Shown here: positions 1 to 9,635 of the stretch, one piece after another
Layout: each line of letters opens with the position of its first letter
How positions within the stretch are numbered: the first letter of the stretch is position 1
Source: Biostraticola tofi
GTDB lineage: Bacteria; Pseudomonadota; Gammaproteobacteria; Enterobacterales; Enterobacteriaceae
Reading direction: 5' to 3'
Length of the DNA stretch: 64,000 nt
Assembly (NCBI RefSeq): GCF_004343195.1
Contig: NZ_SMCR01000004.1
Span: forward strand, 327,831 to 391,830
Notes under the pieces: generated by a model
Databases searched by the model: none
Told to the model about the DNA's origin: nothing
The model's input: the letters and a program-made list of their open reading frames with translations, nothing else
Translations under genes and position numbers: made by a program

Positions 1-207
1 ATCACACTTCTGCCCTGTTTTCTCGGCGATGTCGATCCGGTGCTCGCCCGTGTACCCGGAGGACCGGTCGCGCGCATTGGCGACGTCTGGCTGCTGACCC
101 ACAGTGAGACACGGCAGACGAAGCGCGTGCGGCTTCTCTGCGAACATATCCGCACTGCGATGCAGGACTACGCTGGTAGGATGGCAGGACGGCCCGATAT
201 TATCTGA
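1..207 (+). CDS. LysR-family regulator, C-terminal end (partial)
   Basis: An open frame enters from the left edge and stops at 205-207. It encodes about 68 residues that read like the end of a LysR substrate-binding domain: LPCFLGDVDP, then the WLLTHSETR stretch, then a basic R-x-R helix. This pattern is typical of the last part of the second effector subdomain in LysR regulators that act on small metabolites. The DNA-binding half lies outside the window, so the target genes cannot be named. The gene ends where an IS3-like scrap begins. Confidence 0.75.
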   Translation: MTLLPCFLGDVDPVLARVPGGPVARIGDVWLLTHSETRQTKRVRLLCEHIRTAMQDYAGRMAGRPDII

Positions 208-367
208 GATAAATAAACAGAGCGGGTAATAAAGGATAGTCCGGCCGCGACAGAAAACCAAGAACAGTCTGATGCTCAGGTTGAGATCCGACGGCTCCAG
301 AAGGAACTGAAACGGGTTACTGATGAACTCACAGCCAGAAGCGGACGTTATCACCGCAGTATTTAGT
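208..367 (+). pseudogene. IS3-family OrfA remnant
   Basis: The frame ending at 367 reads SPAATENQEQ, then DAQVEIRRLQKELKRVTDEL, then unrelated residues. This matches the leucine-zipper tail of IS3-family OrfA proteins, where a helix of the type LRKELxRVTEERDILKK is usual. The N-terminal helix-turn-helix, the rest of OrfA and all of OrfB are missing, so this is a dead scrap. It lies where the downstream AlaX-like gene is cut off, which suggests a past insertion followed by deletion. Confidence 0.45.
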
Positions 368-424
368 TACGTTTTTACCGTTCAGCCAACTTATACTGTA
401 CCGAGAGATGTCCTTTCTTCTCCT

Positions 425-720
425 TTACAGCGTTATCTGAACCTCGCCCACGTCGGATGTCAGCAGCACATGCGTGCCGCCGCAGGCATACGCGGGCAAA
501 TCGCCCCACGTGATCATACGGCTGCCCCCTTCCTCCTGATGATGGCGGGGCAGCGCCTGGTTAACCAGTTCTGACACGCCCCGGGCAAAATCCTCTGCGG
601 TCACCGGCGTTGGCAGGCGTAGCGGCTCAAAGACCACGCGTCCCTCCCCGGGACGATGGTTCCCCGGTCGGAGGGCTGGCCGCCGGACAGACAGGATTTT
701 GCTTAAGGTTGAGGGAGGAG
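425..720 (-). pseudogene. Alanyl-tRNA editing protein (AlaX-like), broken
   Basis: AlaX proteins hydrolyse mischarged Ser- or Gly-tRNA(Ala). The C-terminal piece (from about 637 down to 425) has SRMITWGDLPAYACGGTHV, the zinc-binding CGGTHV motif of the family. Upstream in another frame, around 700-640, the sequence reads SGGQPSDRGTI, the N-terminal motif of the same family. The two motifs are in different frames and the end after the CGGTHV region is lost, so the gene has at least one frameshift and a 3' truncation. It lies downstream of, and on the same strand as, the dehydratase and RidA genes. Confidence 0.65.
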
Positions 721-751
721 CGGTCCGGTAATGCGGAACCTGCCGCAGTAA

Positions 752-1663
752 TCAGCCGGTAAAACCTTTAAGAGAGTCGATGGTGGCCGTCGATCCGCCA
801 CACACAATCACCAAAAAGTTTTTATGGCTGTCGGCAGGAATTTTTTTGCCATAAAGCAGAGCCAGCGCCGCGCCGCAGGCGGGCTCGATCAGAACCCGAT
901 TGTCGTCCAGGAATGTCAGACAGGCGTTTACCGCCTCGCCGTCGGTCACCTGCACCGGTACAACAGTTCTTTCACTGGCAAGCCTGAACGCCCGAAGGCA
1001 CACCTGACAGGCACCAAGTGAAGTTGCCACGCCCGTCAGTACGGGAACTTCCGTCGGACCGCCCGCGTCCAGCGCGGCGGCATAGGAAGCCATACCTTCC
1101 GTTTCAGCGGCATAAATCGGCACGTCCGCAAGCCCATTGCGGCGCAGCCCTTCGTCAACGCCGGCCAGCAGCCCGCCGCCGCCCACCGAAAGCACTACAG
1201 CATCCGGCCGGACGCCTGCGGCGACCACCTCATCGATCATGGAGGCATGCCCCTCCCAGAGAAGCGGATCATCAAAAGGATGCAGAAAGGCGTCTTCGCC
1301 GGTCAGCAGCGACAGCGCCAGCTCGTTGGCTTCAGACCACATTTTTCCGTGAACGATAACCTCTGCTCCCTCACACTGCAGCAGATGGCGGCCGCGCTCC
1401 GGCGTGGTTTCAGGTACCACCACGATGACGGGTACACCCAGCCGGCGACCCGCATAGGCCACCGCCAGGCCTGCGTTGCCGCCGGAGGATGAGATAAAAC
1501 GGCGGGCACCGCGGGAAAAATGCTGTTCACAGGCATAGCCGATGCCGCGGATTTTAAACGACCCGGAAGGCTGCAGCGCCTCCATTTTCAGCCATACGCG
1601 TGTGTCGTTAAGCTGACCCAGCGGGAGGGATTCAAGCAGCGGGGTACAGATACTCAGTGTCAT
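752..1663 (-). CDS. PLP-dependent serine/threonine dehydratase family protein
   Basis: 303 residues of the fold-type II PLP family, probably a cytosolic serine or threonine dehydratase that deaminates its substrate to a 2-oxoacid. SGSFKIRG places the PLP lysine at about residue 37. SSSGGNAG is the substrate-binding loop and SVGGGGLLAG is the glycine-rich phosphate-binding loop. There is no C-terminal ACT domain, so it resembles the short SDS-like catabolic form and not biosynthetic IlvA. The stop is followed by the AlaX remnant. RidA, which removes the reactive enamine/imine product of such enzymes, is encoded just upstream. The exact substrate cannot be read from the sequence. Confidence 0.85.
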   Translation of the reverse strand: MTLSICTPLLESLPLGQLNDTRVWLKMEALQPSGSFKIRGIGYACEQHFSRGARRFISSSGGNAGLAVAYAGRRLGVPVIVVVPETTPERGRHLLQCEGAEVIVHGKMWSEANELALSLLTGEDAFLHPFDDPLLWEGHASMIDEVVAAGVRPDAVVLSVGGGGLLAGVDEGLRRNGLADVPIYAAETEGMASYAAALDAGGPTEVPVLTGVATSLGACQVCLRAFRLASERTVVPVQVTDGEAVNACLTFLDDNRVLIEPACGAALALLYGKKIPADSHKNFLVIVCGGSTATIDSLKGFTG

Positions 1664-1687
1664 GGGTTTACTCCGGTAAAATGAACG

Positions 1688-2044
1688 TCAGGCCAGCGCC
1701 ATCACTTCAACTTCAACATCGAGGCCGAATGCCAGCTGGCTGACGACGGTAGTGCGGGCCGGAAAGCCGTCAGGGAAGCCTGTCCGCCAGGCGTCATTAA
1801 ACGCCTGAAAGTGCGCTATATCAGACAGCCAGACGGTGGCCTTCACGACCTGACTGACCGATGACCCGCAGGCTTCAAGCGTGTCGGCTATGTTCTGCAG
1901 AATGGTTCGCGTCTGTTCTTCGATGGTACCGCGTACGGGTTCGCCCTGCGCATTCATGGACATCTGACCGGACAGAAACAGAAAGCCGTTGGCTTCCACC
2001 GCACGGGCAAACGGAAATGGCAGCGAGCCGGGATATCTTTTCAT
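1688..2044 (-). CDS. RidA family enamine/imine deaminase
   Basis: 118 residues with the Rid signature: FLFLSGQMSMN, then GTIEEQTRTILQNI, then VVKATVWLSDIAHFQAFNDAW. RidA-family proteins hydrolyse 2-aminoacrylate and related imines made by PLP dehydratases. The gene lies 24 bp upstream of the dehydratase on the same strand, so both are probably cotranscribed and act in sequence. The usual RidA arginine near the C-terminus (CxxRxx) is replaced by the context FPARTTVVSQL, which keeps the arginine. Subfamily (RidA versus Rid1-7) is not certain. Confidence 0.85.
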   Translation of the reverse strand: MKRYPGSLPFPFARAVEANGFLFLSGQMSMNAQGEPVRGTIEEQTRTILQNIADTLEACGSSVSQVVKATVWLSDIAHFQAFNDAWRTGFPDGFPARTTVVSQLAFGLDVEVEVMALA

Positions 2045-2074
2045 CGGTTATCCAGCGCTGAGAGGGGTGACCCG

Positions 2075-2800
2075 TCATTCAGCATTTTTCAGTTCATCAA
2101 GGTAGTTGTAGATGGTGTAGCGGGTGACGCCGAGGGCCGCCGCCGCTTTTTCAACGCCGCCTTTCATCAGGAAAATGCCTTTTTCCTGCATCTGCTGCAC
2201 GGCGAGAAGTTTAGCCCTTTTACCGTCGGCTCTTCCGGCGCCAGGGCTGAGGGCCGTGGCGCTGCTGATAATATCGCGCATCAGATCTTCAATGTTGTCG
2301 GGCGACACACCGCTTTCCTCCTGCGGGATGGCCTCTTCACGTTGTGATGGCATAGCGGCGGTCAGATTCTGCAGTACGCTGAGGGCCTTACGGATATTTT
2401 CATCGTCAACATTAATGCAGAGTGCGGCAAAGGGCCGTGCATTACGTCCCCGATAGATGGCCGTGCTGCTCCGCAGGGGTGCGCCTGAGCGGCTGAACGT
2501 CTCGTAATCGGTCAGAAGCGTTACGGCTTCCCGGCTTTCCTCCATCGCGCTGATAAACGCTTTGTCAGTGCGCATGCCGGAAAGTATGGAATCGCCCTGA
2601 CGCCGCCCGGTAACGTGCGCATTCACGATTTCAGCAATGGAATATTCCGGCCTGCGGAGGTCATGAAGAACAATCTCCGTATTAGATGAAATGATGCTGC
2701 CAATAGCACGGACGGCTGCGGCGAGTATACGCAGCACATCTTCCTCATAAGACTCATCCGGTCGGTTACCAGTCATAACGCAAGCACCATAATTAAACAA
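2075..2800 (-). CDS. YheO/DauR-like transcriptional regulator (PAS + HTH)
   Basis: 241 residues. The N-terminal half (about residues 20-135) looks like the YheO-type PAS domain: TEIVLHDLRRPEYSIAEIVNAHVTGRR. The C-terminus (about 190-240) is the matching helix-turn-helix: KGIFLMKGGVEKAAAALGVTRYTIYNYLDEL. DauR of Pseudomonas, a repressor of D-arginine catabolism, has this architecture. The gene is first in the unit with ridA and the dehydratase, so it may regulate them in response to an amino acid. A second possible start lies at 2776; the longer frame is given. Confidence 0.75.
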   Translation of the reverse strand: MFNYGACVMTGNRPDESYEEDVLRILAAAVRAIGSIISSNTEIVLHDLRRPEYSIAEIVNAHVTGRRQGDSILSGMRTDKAFISAMEESREAVTLLTDYETFSRSGAPLRSSTAIYRGRNARPFAALCINVDDENIRKALSVLQNLTAAMPSQREEAIPQEESGVSPDNIEDLMRDIISSATALSPGAGRADGKRAKLLAVQQMQEKGIFLMKGGVEKAAAALGVTRYTIYNYLDELKNAE

Positions 2801-2889
2801 TATGTTGAATAATTTAGAGCTTTTATCGCCTTAGGCCAACACAATGTTTAAATTAACGCTGCGTGTGATATACAGGCATTTATCAAGAA

Positions 2890-3252
2890 TCAAAGGCCTG
2901 TTAAACGTAAGCGTCCATCATGCGCCATGCAGGCCGCTTCCCGGATGGCCCCGACCTCACGTTCAGGGTGATACAGGTCGTTAAAGCCGGCATATGCATC
3001 AGCTTGCAGCACACCGCTGAACCCGGCCAGCTGGGACTGTGGATGGATACCCTTACGGTCCGGCGAGTAAGTGAACCATACCGCCGGCGGCTGTGACGAG
3101 CCGGCATTGCGATCGTCGCGCACATACACCCACAACCGGCCGATTTCGCGTTCGCGTTCGTCCAGGGACTCTCGCAGGGCCAGGATAACCCGGCCCTGTT
3201 CGGCCAACTGCTGTGTAAGGGGATGAATATTGTCGGTAGGTTGATATTTCAA
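2890..3252 (-). pseudogene. IS66-family TnpC fragment
   Basis: 120 residues from the middle of an IS66 transposase: GRLWVYVRDDRNAGSSQPPAVWF, then YSPDRKGIHPQSQLAGFSG, then LQADAYAGFNDLY. The last two are hallmark blocks around the first catalytic acidic residue of IS66 TnpC. The N-terminal zinc region and the C-terminal catalytic part are missing, so this is not functional. Together with the TnpB piece at 3283-3480 it keeps the IS66 gene order, so it is one decayed element. Confidence 0.85.
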
Positions 3253-3282
3253 ATGCCCGGCATAGTACCGGGATAGCGATTT

Positions 3283-3480
3283 TTATAATTTAGACAGGGA
3301 GTTAACAAGCCTTTTAGGTTGCCTCCAGTCGATGCCTTCGAGCAACATTGCCAGTTGCGCCGGGGTAAGGAACACCTTACCCTCCCGGGCCGAAGGCCAG
3401 GCAAAGCGCCCGCGCTCAAGGCGTTTTGACAGCAGGCACAGACCGTCGCCGGTGGACCAGTGTAGCGGACTTACTAACAC
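3283..3480 (-). pseudogene. IS66-family TnpB fragment
   Basis: 65 residues whose core, GDGLCLLSKRLERGRF and FLTPAQLAMLLEGIDWRQP, is the C-terminal part of the IS66 accessory protein TnpB (Orf2). A full TnpB is about 110-115 residues, so roughly half is missing at the N-terminus. It lies just upstream of the TnpC remnant on the same strand, as in an intact IS66. Confidence 0.8.
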
Positions 3481-3687
3481 CCTGACGCATCAGAAACGCG
3501 GAAGCCCGTCAGTTCGCCTGACTCCGCAATTATCCTTTTTCTCGTATTTGTTTATATAATAATCACATGCCATTACTAAATGGCGCCCGTAAATGACAGT
3601 TCAAATAAATTTCCTGATTGTTTCTTAAGAGAAATTAATTTACAGGCACGTGTCTAGTAGACTTTTTCATCTTATTGAAATGTAAAT

Positions 3688-3720
3688 ATACTATACCCCC
3701 CTACAGTATAAAGGTATACT
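3688..3720. promoter_or_regulatory. FrmR operator
   Basis: ATACTATA-CCCCCC-TACAGTAT at 3688-3709 is a C-tract flanked by near-inverted arms, the class of site bound by CsoR/RcnR/FrmR proteins. It is followed at 3705-3720 by a perfect arm pair AGTATA/TATACT around AAGG and then another C-rich stretch, which could be a second half-site. It lies 30-60 bp upstream of frmR, as expected for autorepression relieved by formaldehyde. Confidence 0.75.
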
Positions 3721-3749
3721 CCCTCCCACTATCCATGAGGTGAACGCCT

Positions 3750-4025
3750 ATGCCACATACACCAGAAGAAAAGAAGAAAGTCCTTGCTCGCGTCAAACGT
3801 GTACGCGGTCAACTGGAAGCACTGGAATTGGCCCTGGAACGTGGGGATGACTGTAGTCCGGTGCTTCAACAAATTTCTGCTATACGGGGCGCAGTAAACG
3901 GTCTGATGGCGGGAGTGTTGGAAAGTCACCTGCGGGAAGAATTCAACAGCGTTAATTCCACAGCAGAATCGAGAGATGCATCAATTGATGACGCCGTTTC
4001 ACTGATACGGACGTATCTGCGCTAA
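3750..4025 (+). CDS. frmR: Formaldehyde-sensing repressor FrmR
   Basis: 91 residues of the DUF156/CsoR-like all-helical family. It keeps the formaldehyde-sensing pair: a cysteine at about residue 35 (RGDDCSPV) and the N-terminal Pro2. His60 lies in LESHLRE. In E. coli, formaldehyde cross-links Pro2 and Cys35 and releases the repressor. The gene is first in a unit with frmA and gfa and follows a C-tract operator. AGGTG, a Shine-Dalgarno match, lies before the ATG. The CsoR copper ligand set is not complete, which favours the FrmR assignment. Confidence 0.92.
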   Translation: MPHTPEEKKKVLARVKRVRGQLEALELALERGDDCSPVLQQISAIRGAVNGLMAGVLESHLREEFNSVNSTAESRDASIDDAVSLIRTYLR

Positions 4026-4073
4026 TTAATCAATATCCTGGACAGGATGCAGAAGCAGCCTGTCTGTGCCTAA

Positions 4074-5201
<1,128 letters not shown>

Positions 5202-5224
5202 TCGCTTTTATCCCAGAGCTGAAG

Positions 5225-5250
5225 CGTGCTGGCTTATATTCGGCAGCACG
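5225..5250 (+). terminator. Hairpin between frmA and gfa
   Basis: CGTGCTG (5225-5231) pairs with CAGCACG (5244-5250) around a 12-base loop, followed by a T-rich run. It could be a partial terminator that lowers gfa expression, or an RNA-stability stem. The T tract is short, so termination is only possible. Confidence 0.4.
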
Positions 5251-5278
5251 TTCTTATATTATCAATAAGGAAACTGCC

Positions 5279-5854
5279 ATGGCTCATATCAACCTGCATC
5301 CTGCAATTAATCATGGTTTCAAACCAACGGACGAAAACTTTTCTGGTGGGACATTGAAGTGTCATTGCGCCCGTCATCCAGTCGAAGTTATCGTTCAGGC
5401 CCAAACGATGCACAATCATGCCTGTGGATGCAGCAAATGCTGGAAACCTGCAGGTGCGACTTTCGCGATAATCGCGGTAGTTCCGCGCGAAAAAGTGAGT
5501 GTTATTGCCAATCCGGAAAAAATCAAGATTGTTGATGAAAGCGCTACTATTCAGCGTCACGCCTGTAAAGAATGTGGTGTGCACATGTATGGTCGTATCG
5601 AAAATAAAGACCATGCTTTCCACGGTCTGGATTTCGTACATACTGAGCTTTCTGAACAGTCAGGCTGGTCGGCTCCTGCATTCGCGGCCTTTGTTTCTTC
5701 AATTATTGAAAGTGGTGCTCCGGTATCACAGATGAATGAGGTGAGAAGCAGCCTGAACAAGCTTGGTCTGGAAACCTATGACTGTCTGTCTCCTGCATTA
5801 ATGGACGTGCTGGCAGCGCACACGGCTAAACAGAAAGGCACATATCACGCCTGA
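5279..5854 (+). CDS. gfa: S-(hydroxymethyl)glutathione synthase (Gfa)
   Basis: 191 residues, the usual size of Gfa, a zinc protein reported to speed the condensation of formaldehyde with glutathione. Cysteine clusters are in [20 protein letters not shown] and [10 protein letters not shown], which fit the two-zinc Gfa fold. It is the third gene of the frmR-frmA unit and a Shine-Dalgarno AAGGAAA precedes the ATG. In vivo the catalytic role of Gfa is debated; some work suggests it is a glutathione carrier. The family call itself is strong. Confidence 0.9.
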   Translation: MAHINLHPAINHGFKPTDENFSGGTLKCHCARHPVEVIVQAQTMHNHACGCSKCWKPAGATFAIIAVVPREKVSVIANPEKIKIVDESATIQRHACKECGVHMYGRIENKDHAFHGLDFVHTELSEQSGWSAPAFAAFVSSIIESGAPVSQMNEVRSSLNKLGLETYDCLSPALMDVLAAHTAKQKGTYHA

Positions 5855-6336
5855 CAATTTTGTATAAAAACAGGTGAAAAGTGGAATTAAAATAGAGACG
5901 GGCATGATTACCTTAACCGGGCAAGAGAAACATTGCTCGCCGGTAGGCGCTTCAGCATTACGAATGTCCCTGAATATACGCACGCCTGCATGAAATATGC
6001 GCCGTAGTGTGTCTTTTGCCGCGTTCAATTACGTGCCCGTTGAATCCTCCCGCACCGCGGCATGTACCGGATAAAAGGCATTCAGCGACCCGGGCTTGCA
6101 GGCGTTCTTCGGGGGTACGCTGTGGTAAGTTGCCAGCCATGCATAATGCCTGTCATATATCATTAAATGCAGGTTACTTTATATAACTACCCTCAATTAC
6201 TTAAGTAAGTAACGAGATAAACAGGCGCACTGGCCAGGTTTTATAAACACTATATTTGTTAAGCTCTTTTTTGTAGGACCTGCCTATTAATTTGTTATGG
6301 TAGCTGACAGAATTTTGACGCCCAGCGGATAGGAAG
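5855..6336. other. Non-coding gap between gfa and the LysR gene
   Basis: No convincing gene is seen in these 480 bp. A minus-strand frame of 60 codons (5958-6140) has no recognisable features. A 12-bp palindrome TTACTTAAGTAA lies at 6197-6208 and is followed by a further AGTAAC. Sites of the type TTACT-N-AGTAA are used by HxlR-type redox regulators of quinone genes, so it could be an operator for the module to the right. That link is inference. Confidence 0.4.
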
Positions 6337-7251
6337 ATGGAAAGACTTGACTGCGATCGCATGTTTATTGCCGTGATGGAAACAGGCAGTTTTACCGCCG
6401 CCGCACAAAGGCTGTCGACCAGCCACGGCCAGGCATCCAAACTGATCACCCGACTTGAGAATGAACTGGCCGTCAGCCTGTTCAGCCGTAGCACCCGGTC
6501 CTTAAAACCCACTGAAGTTGGTCTGGCCTATTACGAACGTATTCGCCCCTTGCTGGCAGAATATGATGCGCTGAATGATGACGTTCTTAACGCCTCTAAA
6601 ACCCCCTCTGGCTTACTAAGGATCTCGGCCCCGGTCACCTTCGGTTCGACCCAGCTCACCGGCCATCTGATTGCTTTTGCCCGCCGTTATCCTGATATTG
6701 AGCTGGATGTTAGCTTTGCTGACCGCCTGGTTAATGTTGTTAACGAGGGTTTCGACTTGACGCTGCGTATCGGCAATCTCACTGACAGCAACCTGATAGC
6801 ACGTAAGCTCTGCAATATACGCATCGTAATGGTCGCGTCAAAAGCTTACCTGCAGCAGAAAGGCAGCCCGTCACACTGGGACCAGCTATCTCAACATGAT
6901 TGCATAGTGGACACCAACTTCAGGGATCCCTTTGTCTGGCCATTCCTCGACGAAAAACGGGCGCTGCATGTACAGCCAGTCCGGGGGCGAATGAAGTTCT
7001 CCAACGCGGAAGTGTGCCTGCGTGCAGCTCTTGAAGGATTGGGCATCGCGCGACTGCCTGCTTTTGTGGCTGGCGAAGCACTGCAGAGCGGGTCGGTTGT
7101 ACCGGTGCTTTCCCGTTATGAGGCCCCGCCGCTCGGCCTCTATGCTATTTACCCGCCGGCGAAATATCTTGCGCAGCGTTCCCGGGCATTCATCGATTTT
7201 CTGGCTGAGTCATTTGCCGGCCAGCCAAAGTGGGAAGAGAACTGGCTATAA
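6337..7251 (+). CDS. LysR-family transcriptional regulator
   Basis: 304 residues. The N-terminal winged helix (1-60) reads MFIAVMETGSFTAAAQRLS, then QASKLITRLENELAVSLFSRSTR. The effector domain begins near residue 90 with GLLRISAPVTFG, typical of the CrgA/DsdC-like subgroup. The gene is followed on the same strand by doxX, a glutathionyl-hydroquinone reductase and a hydrolase, so it probably controls that set in response to an aromatic or quinone compound. It is not close to E. coli YhaJ, which regulates the similar yqjF gene. Confidence 0.85.
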   Translation: MERLDCDRMFIAVMETGSFTAAAQRLSTSHGQASKLITRLENELAVSLFSRSTRSLKPTEVGLAYYERIRPLLAEYDALNDDVLNASKTPSGLLRISAPVTFGSTQLTGHLIAFARRYPDIELDVSFADRLVNVVNEGFDLTLRIGNLTDSNLIARKLCNIRIVMVASKAYLQQKGSPSHWDQLSQHDCIVDTNFRDPFVWPFLDEKRALHVQPVRGRMKFSNAEVCLRAALEGLGIARLPAFVAGEALQSGSVVPVLSRYEAPPLGLYAIYPPAKYLAQRSRAFIDFLAESFAGQPKWEENWL

Positions 7252-7267
7252 TTTCCATTTTGGAAAT
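7251..7267. promoter_or_regulatory. Inverted repeat, candidate operator upstream of doxX
   Basis: ATTTCC (7251-7256) and GGAAAT (7262-7267) form a perfect inverted pair with a 5-base gap, starting at the last base of the LysR stop codon and about 80 bp before doxX. Size and position fit a LysR-type binding site. No other copy was found nearby. Confidence 0.35.
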
Positions 7268-7348
7268 AAATATGCTCTTTCTGGCAGGATAATCACCACA
7301 TCAGAAAAGTAGTATCTTTCTCTCACTAACTAACGAGAGGAATATACT

Positions 7349-7756
7349 ATGTTCGATCAACGCACCACACCTTATGCAGCACTCATCATGCGCCTGGCTT
7401 TAGGCATTCTGTTTCTGGCACATTTCAGCCTGAAGTTTTTTGTCTTTACGCCAGCGGGCACCTCGACATTTTTTGCTTCCCTGGGGCTGCCCGGCGGTCT
7501 TGCCTACCTGACGATGACCGTTGAGCTTGTCGGTGCCATTGCCCTGATCCTTGGCGTTTATACCCGCGTGGTTGCCGTAGTGCTGATCCCTGTTCTACTG
7601 GGTGCTATCGCCACGGTACATGGCCCGGCGGGCTTTTTCTTCACTAACCCGAACGGCGGCTGGGAATTTCCTGCGTTCTGGATTGTTGGCCTGATTGTGC
7701 TCGCCTTAACCGGTGATGGTAAATACGCGTTAAAACCCACTCCATTCAAAGGCTGA
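7349..7756 (+). CDS. DoxX family membrane protein
   Basis: 135 residues with four predicted membrane segments: about 12-32 (MRLALGILFLAHFSLKFFVF), 48-70, 72-92 and 105-125. This is the DoxX fold seen in E. coli YqjF, which sits beside YqjG and is induced by nitroaromatics and hydroxylated breakdown products. Function is not settled; a role in quinone or redox stress at the inner membrane is likely from context. GAGAGGAAT is a good Shine-Dalgarno. It is 10 bp before the hydroquinone reductase gene, so the two are cotranscribed. Confidence 0.85.
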   Translation: MFDQRTTPYAALIMRLALGILFLAHFSLKFFVFTPAGTSTFFASLGLPGGLAYLTMTVELVGAIALILGVYTRVVAVVLIPVLLGAIATVHGPAGFFFTNPNGGWEFPAFWIVGLIVLALTGDGKYALKPTPFKG

Positions 7757-7766
7757 GGAAGGCACC

Positions 7767-8735
7767 ATGCTGGTTAACGGGAAGTGGACGGCAGAATGGC
7801 ATCCGGTGCAGGCTACCGATGAAAAAGGCGGCTTTGTGCGTCAGACCTCAAGTTTTCGCCACTGGGTAACGCCAGACGGCGCTGCAGGTATCACCGGTGA
7901 AGCGGGCTTCATCGCAGAGCCCGGGCGTTACCACCTTTACGTGGCGTTGATTTGTCCCTGGGCTTCCCGCACGCTGATTGCCCGTAAACTGAAGGGACTG
8001 GAAGACGTGGTCAGCGTATCGGTTGTCGAACCCTGGCTGCTGGATGAAGGCTGGCATTTTGGTGACTATCCGGGCGCTGACCGGGATACGCTGAATAATG
8101 CTGAATGGATACATCAGCTTTACACCCTGGCAGATGACACATTTACCGGGCGGGCAACGGTTCCGGTGTTATGGGACAAGAAAACCCACACGATCGTCAA
8201 CAATGAGTCTGCCGATATCGTGCGTATGTTTAACAGCGGGTTTGGCGAACTCGCCCGAACCGACATTGACCTTTGTCCACCGTCACTTCAGAGCGAAATT
8301 GACAGCCTGAACGCCGAAATCTATCCCTTACTGAATAACGGCGTCTACCGTGCGGGTTTTGCCACCACGCAGGTCAGCTACGCTGAAGCCGTAAAGGATG
8401 TGTTCGGTATGCTGGATAAGCTGGAACTCCGGTTTGCTGACGGACGAGATTTTTTATGTGGTGATATATTTACCGAAGCTGATATTCGCCTGTTTGTCAC
8501 GCTGATCCGTTTTGACGCGGCTTATTATGGCCTGTTCAAGTGCAATCTTTGCCAGCTCAGGGAATACGCTCATCTTGACCGTTACACCCGTCGGGTTCTG
8601 GCGATACCCGGTATCAGCAGCACGGTGAATATTGACCATATCAAACAGGGGTACTATTCAATTCGCGCCCTGAACCCTGCCGGTATCGTGCCCGAAGGGC
8701 CTGATATGCATGCTTACGCTATAGAGGAAAAATGA
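7767..8735 (+). CDS. yqjG: Glutathionyl-hydroquinone reductase (YqjG/Xi-class GST)
   Basis: 322 residues, matching YqjG in length. The enzyme uses glutathione to reduce glutathionyl-hydroquinones, releasing the hydroquinone and oxidised glutathione in the cytosol. ICPWASR holds the catalytic cysteine at residue 63, the CPWA motif of the Xi-class transferases. The TVPVLWD and NNESADI blocks are the glutathione-binding cis-Pro and Glu-Ser of the thioredoxin half, and the helical C-terminal half is intact. The gene overlaps the next one by 4 bp (ATGA). Confidence 0.92.
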   Translation: MLVNGKWTAEWHPVQATDEKGGFVRQTSSFRHWVTPDGAAGITGEAGFIAEPGRYHLYVALICPWASRTLIARKLKGLEDVVSVSVVEPWLLDEGWHFGDYPGADRDTLNNAEWIHQLYTLADDTFTGRATVPVLWDKKTHTIVNNESADIVRMFNSGFGELARTDIDLCPPSLQSEIDSLNAEIYPLLNNGVYRAGFATTQVSYAEAVKDVFGMLDKLELRFADGRDFLCGDIFTEADIRLFVTLIRFDAAYYGLFKCNLCQLREYAHLDRYTRRVLAIPGISSTVNIDHIKQGYYSIRALNPAGIVPEGPDMHAYAIEEK

Positions 8736-9346
8736 TGAACAGGGATCTGATTGTCCTGTTACACGGTGTGGGCAGCCGGGGCAGTGATTTGCAGGCGGTG
8801 GCGGAACACTGGCAGCAGGCGATGCCCCATGCCTTCATCGCTTTACCGGATGGCCCGTCGGCCTTTGATATGGGCCCAGGCTTTCAGTGGTTCAGTGTGA
8901 GTGGTATTACTGAAGAGAGCCGTCCGGTGCGTATAGCAGCGGCCCGTGAAGCATTTGATGCAACGTTAACTGACCTTTTCAGGGAGCGGGGCATAAATCC
9001 TGTTAAGGATCGCGTTGTGCTGGCAGGCTTTTCCCAGGGGGCGATAATGGCTATGGATGCGTTAGTTCGGGGAGACTATCCGCTTGCGGGCGTTGTGGCT
9101 TTCTCGGGCCGACTTGCATCCCCGCAGCCATTGCAGCCCATCACAGGTTCTACGGCATTACTGATTCATGGTAAATCCGATCCGGTGATCGGCTGGACTG
9201 AAAGTCAAAAAGCGGCTGAGGCACTATGTGCAGCAGGGGTTAAGGTCGAACTCAGCCTTGAAGAAAACGTGTCGCATACCATTACTGTCGCAGGCATCAG
9301 AACGGCTACCAATTTCATTAATAAACTGTTCACCCCGGATGCCTGA
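8732..9346 (+). CDS. Alpha/beta hydrolase (carboxylesterase/YpfH-MhqD-like)
   Basis: 204 residues. LLHGVGSRGSD forms the oxyanion loop, AGFSQGA holds the nucleophile at about Ser101, GKSDPVIG is the aspartate turn and VSHTI is the histidine. This is the phospholipase/carboxylesterase family that includes E. coli YpfH and Bacillus MhqD. MhqD lies in a quinone-stress operon, so the placement here after DoxX and hydroquinone reductase fits a role in quinone or aromatic ester removal. Its start overlaps the stop of the upstream gene, which indicates translational coupling. Confidence 0.85.
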   Translation: MMNRDLIVLLHGVGSRGSDLQAVAEHWQQAMPHAFIALPDGPSAFDMGPGFQWFSVSGITEESRPVRIAAAREAFDATLTDLFRERGINPVKDRVVLAGFSQGAIMAMDALVRGDYPLAGVVAFSGRLASPQPLQPITGSTALLIHGKSDPVIGWTESQKAAEALCAAGVKVELSLEENVSHTITVAGIRTATNFINKLFTPDA

Positions 9347-9635
9347 TAAATATCCGGCATGGCACTGAAGGTCGCGCCGGATGCTTTCTCTGTCTCCTGC
9401 CCATGCAGGCCCAACTTAAGCAATTCAATATCGTTGCCGGCGCGCGATGAAACGCCGTTGACGCTGGTCGACTATCAACAGTAGCGGTGCGTGAAGGCCT
9501 GCGTGGTGGTCCTTGGCTCAGCTTCTTTCACCAGAATCCCTTGGCGCAATGAAAATCCAGTTCGTTTATTTTCCTGGCTATACTCCGGTTTGCCCAACTA
9601 AAACGATCTACCAATTCGATTATTGGACGCACATT

